Positions 61,718 through 64,000 of a stretch of 64,000 nucleotides of DNA are shown here, piece after piece. A model generated the notes under the pieces. It saw only the letters and a list, made by a program, of their open reading frames with translations. It searched no databases and was not told the origin of the DNA. A program made the position numbers and the translations under genes. This stretch comes from Strigamia acuminata. Lineage: Eukaryota; Arthropoda; Chilopoda; Geophilomorpha; Linotaeniidae. The stretch lies in the NCBI GenBank assembly GCA_949358305.1, contig OX442314.1:66658429-66722428 (forward strand). The letters run 5' to 3'. The stretch's first letter is position 1, and each line of letters starts with the position of its first letter.

Positions 61718-63000
61718 ATTTGACAAATTTCTGCAGATTTTTGCCAATATTTGACAATTTTCAGACAAATTTCAATTAATTTTAGAAATTTTTGAGAGAT
61801 TTCAATAAAAGTTTGAGGAATTTCTTATGCTGACGCTAAAATGCCAAAAGGAGTCTTAACTCAGAAGAGCACTTTTCCGACCACTTAGGTGTCGGAAAAG
61901 CACTTCCAAAGGTCGCAAAACGTGCTCTACGCGTTTTTTGACACTAGAACGGTCGAAAACGAGTCTAAAACTGCTAAGCTGGCGCCTGTAACTTGGCGCA
62001 TTCGCTGGGTCGCTCGAAAATGAGATTCGAGCGAACCGAAACCTATGAGAGAAACGCGCCGGCGGAAATATTCGTTTTTACCAATGAATACTTAATAAAT
62101 CTTCATGGGAATTTAATCCCAATCTACTGTAGGCTTAGGAACCTTGAATACCAAATAAAAACAAAGGAGCAAAGACGGGAAACAAAGAACAAGGGCCCGA
62201 CGCCCGTAAATCACCAAAATGGCTATCTGCCAGACACGCTAGTGGCCTTGAGCCACTTCTAACTTCGTTTTCGAGGTCGTGGGTCTCGAAAACGACTAAA
62301 CCGAGTGGTGGGAACGATTCCCCGAGGTCTTTTTAGTCAATGTCGCCCAAAACCCGAATCAACAAGCTAACTTTCAACGAGAAACGAAGACTGGAGCCGA
62401 ATGCGGTGATAAGCGCTCATTCCAGACTCGTGTAAGCGATCTCCGCTTAAAGCCAGTTGCTCTGAGCAGACGACGCAATCGCTTACCAAGGAAAAAGACG
62501 GGTTTATGGGCTCAAAACCCGACGAAACACTTAAACAGGATCCAGAAATTACCAAGCGAGTTGGTAAGCTAAACTAAAACTGTAAAATAAGTTGGGGACT
62601 TGGTAAAATGCGAGTCTCTCAAACTTTTGTTGCGTCCTGCTCGCAACACGCGCGATGTACGCGCGTGGCCGCGTGTTGAACGTGCGCACTACGCGCAAGA
62701 ACCGTACAAACCGAGGTAAAACGAATTAAACACATATCTAATGCAAAAACAATTATTAAATACATCATTCTTGTTGCTGTTTGCAAACTTGCAAAACTTG
62801 CACCGAATTTGGGCAATTTTTTACAAATTTCAGCAGATTTTTGTCTATATTTGACAAATTTCAGCAGATTTCCTCAATCCTCAAACATTTGCTGATATTT
62901 CTCAAACATTTTCTAAAATTAATTGAAATCTGTCTGAAATTTGTCTTGAATGTGTCAAATATTGTCAAAAATCCGTGGAAATTTGTCAAATACTGGCAAA
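61718..63000. mobile_element. Hairpin-rich segment between inverted repeats, possible non-coding element
   Basis: About 80-110 bp at 61718-61803 (TTTGCCAATATTTGACAATT ... TTAATTTTAGAAATTTTTGA) recurs as an imperfect reverse complement at about 62885-63000 (TTCTAAAATTAATTGAAATC ...). Between them are many perfect hairpins: stems of 9 bp at 61873-61899, 6 bp at 61917-61937, 8 bp at 62011-62033, 10 bp at 62266-62294, 6 bp at 62433-62449, 7 bp at 62499-62521, 7 bp at 62549-62567 and 9 bp at 62644-62678. No transposase or long frame is seen. Confidence 0.45.
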
Positions 63001-63245
63001 AATCCATGTAAATTTGTCAAAAATTGCCATAATTTGGTGCAAATTGTGTTAGATATTGGAAAAATTTATTTTAACGCTTCCAACGCGCCAGTAAATCGCG
63101 CGTGCACACGCGTGGATTTTTCGTCATAGTTGGATGCGCGCAAACCTCACGTAACTTGCGCCAAAATTTGGCAATTTTTGACAAATTTCAGCAGATTTTT
63201 GCCAGTATTTGACAAATTTCCACTGATTTTTGACAATATTTGACC
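62805..63245. repeat. Diverged ~31-bp repeats in both orientations
   Basis: Units related to GACAAATTTCAGCAGATTTT with a ~31-bp period occur at 62820-62876 (plus), 62930-63040 (minus) and 63168-63243 (plus), plus the copy at 61718-61780. From 63246 to 63848 I see only AT-rich sequence without a gene. Confidence 0.65.
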
Positions 63246-63848
63246 CAACAACTGCGCCACGTTCCAGGCGCCGGTTTAGGCATTGTAGACCCGTTTTAGA
63301 CCGTTTTAGATGGCGAAAACGTTCTCTCCATCATTTTCTACCCCTGGGTGAGGTTTTCAGCGTTCATGATTGATGAAAAAGCTGTTTTCTAACTAGCTGT
63401 CCCATTGCTAGTTTTGGCGTCAGGTTTTAGCAACTTTCCAATCCGACTCTGTCGTCTGCACGACCTCCAAGACCGTTTTAGGGTTAATTTGAGTCAAATA
63501 ATTCATTCTGGGGGTTGTTTTGGGTTTTTTACAAGTGTGTTTTTGTAGTTTTTATTGGTTTCAAACATTGTCAATTCTTTATACAAGTGTAACTTTCATT
63601 TCTCTGTATTTTGAGAACTTTGCATTGCAGCAAAGTTCATTTCTTGCCCCTTAATTATTGTGTAATTGTTGGTTTTCAAGCCCGTTTTTTAACAATAACT
63701 TTATTTGAAGTGCCTATTGTTTCAGTCACGTGCTTCCACGTGCCTTTTATTGTTGAGCAATTTCTTGGGCAGTTGCGCTCCTGTTGCTAGCATTGCCGCG
63801 CGTTCTCCGCGCGTGTACTCGCGCGTTTCGCATCACACACATTCGGGT

Positions 63849-63965
63849 CCAATGGCCTATCGCGGCGGCACATTGTGTGGCATAGCGCGGCACGTTGCAA
63901 TTACGTGACGTGGCACGTTGCTGTTACGTGACGCGATAGCCAGTATTTAAGCAGGGGATTCCATC
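63849..63965 (+). promoter_or_regulatory. Promoter-like region at right edge
   Basis: CCAAT at 63850-63854, then two adjacent 23-bp direct repeats (63890-63912 and 63913-63935) each with GCACGTTG and TTACGTGACG (CRE/E-box-like), then TATTTAA at 63944-63950. A transcript would start about 25-30 bases further and run out of the window. It could be a host promoter or the start of an LTR. Confidence 0.5.
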
Positions 63966-64000
63966 ATCGTTTACACAAATGCGCATTGCAACGTGGAGGC

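Overview
The window looks like a repeat-dominated stretch of an invertebrate nuclear genome, most plausibly an arthropod. Pointers are BEL/Pao and Copia LTR retrotransposons, primer sites matching animal initiator-Met tRNA, a short CCTAA/TTAGG-type repeat, a 140-bp satellite with higher-order structure, and short GT-AG intron signals. No prokaryotic gene organisation, rRNA or convincing tRNA gene is visible. The species cannot be named from sequence alone.

Left part (1-9,066): an open reading frame runs off the left edge on the minus strand (1-683; no family recognised). It is followed by a mosaic of small repeats: two 10-bp minisatellites, a dispersed repeat in both orientations, a solo LTR with ATAC target duplications (1591-2087), a mariner-like foldback element (2173-2936), a 54-bp triplication, a CCTAA stretch, and a truncated BEL/Pao gag-protease-RT on the minus strand (4178-6754).

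Copia nest (9,067-22,690): a minus-strand Copia element (here Copia-A, 9072-22685, target duplication GAAAT) is split by a complete plus-strand Copia (Copia-B, 12073-18962) with apparently identical LTRs. The target duplication of Copia-B contains the catalytic Glu codon of the Copia-A integrase.

Satellite and composite element (22,892-61,173): a satellite array of 140-bp (type A) and ~147-bp (type B) monomers, with a 1,834-bp higher-order period, is interrupted by a minus-strand LTR element whose 593-bp LTRs lie 30 kb apart (29936-30528 and 59529-60121; target duplication TGTT). Inside it, from left to right, are: a mariner-like foldback element that itself hosts a hAT foldback element with an 8-bp duplication; a GC-rich ORF of unknown family with an upstream in-frame CX2C...CX2C ribbon and a PPxY motif; a complete Copia-C (36540-43524, AATAG duplication); a complete BEL/Pao (44655-52491) that has no target duplication; the tail of a fourth Copia (Copia-D); and a Gypsy-like protease-RT-RNase H ORF in which several catalytic residues are replaced although the frame stays open.

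Right part (61,174-64,000): a possible two-exon 3' end of a spliced gene, a region dense in perfect short hairpins (several with 9-nt loops) between inverted copies of a diverged repeat, and at the edge a promoter-like arrangement (CCAAT, two 23-bp repeats, TATTTAA) pointing out of the window.

Most open frames here belong to retrotransposons. The points most worth following are the catalytically altered Gypsy-like Pol together with the unidentified zinc-ribbon/PPxY ORF in the same LTR element, the covarying leader hairpin and LTR hairpin shared by the Copia families, and the satellite array with inverted-repeat edges.
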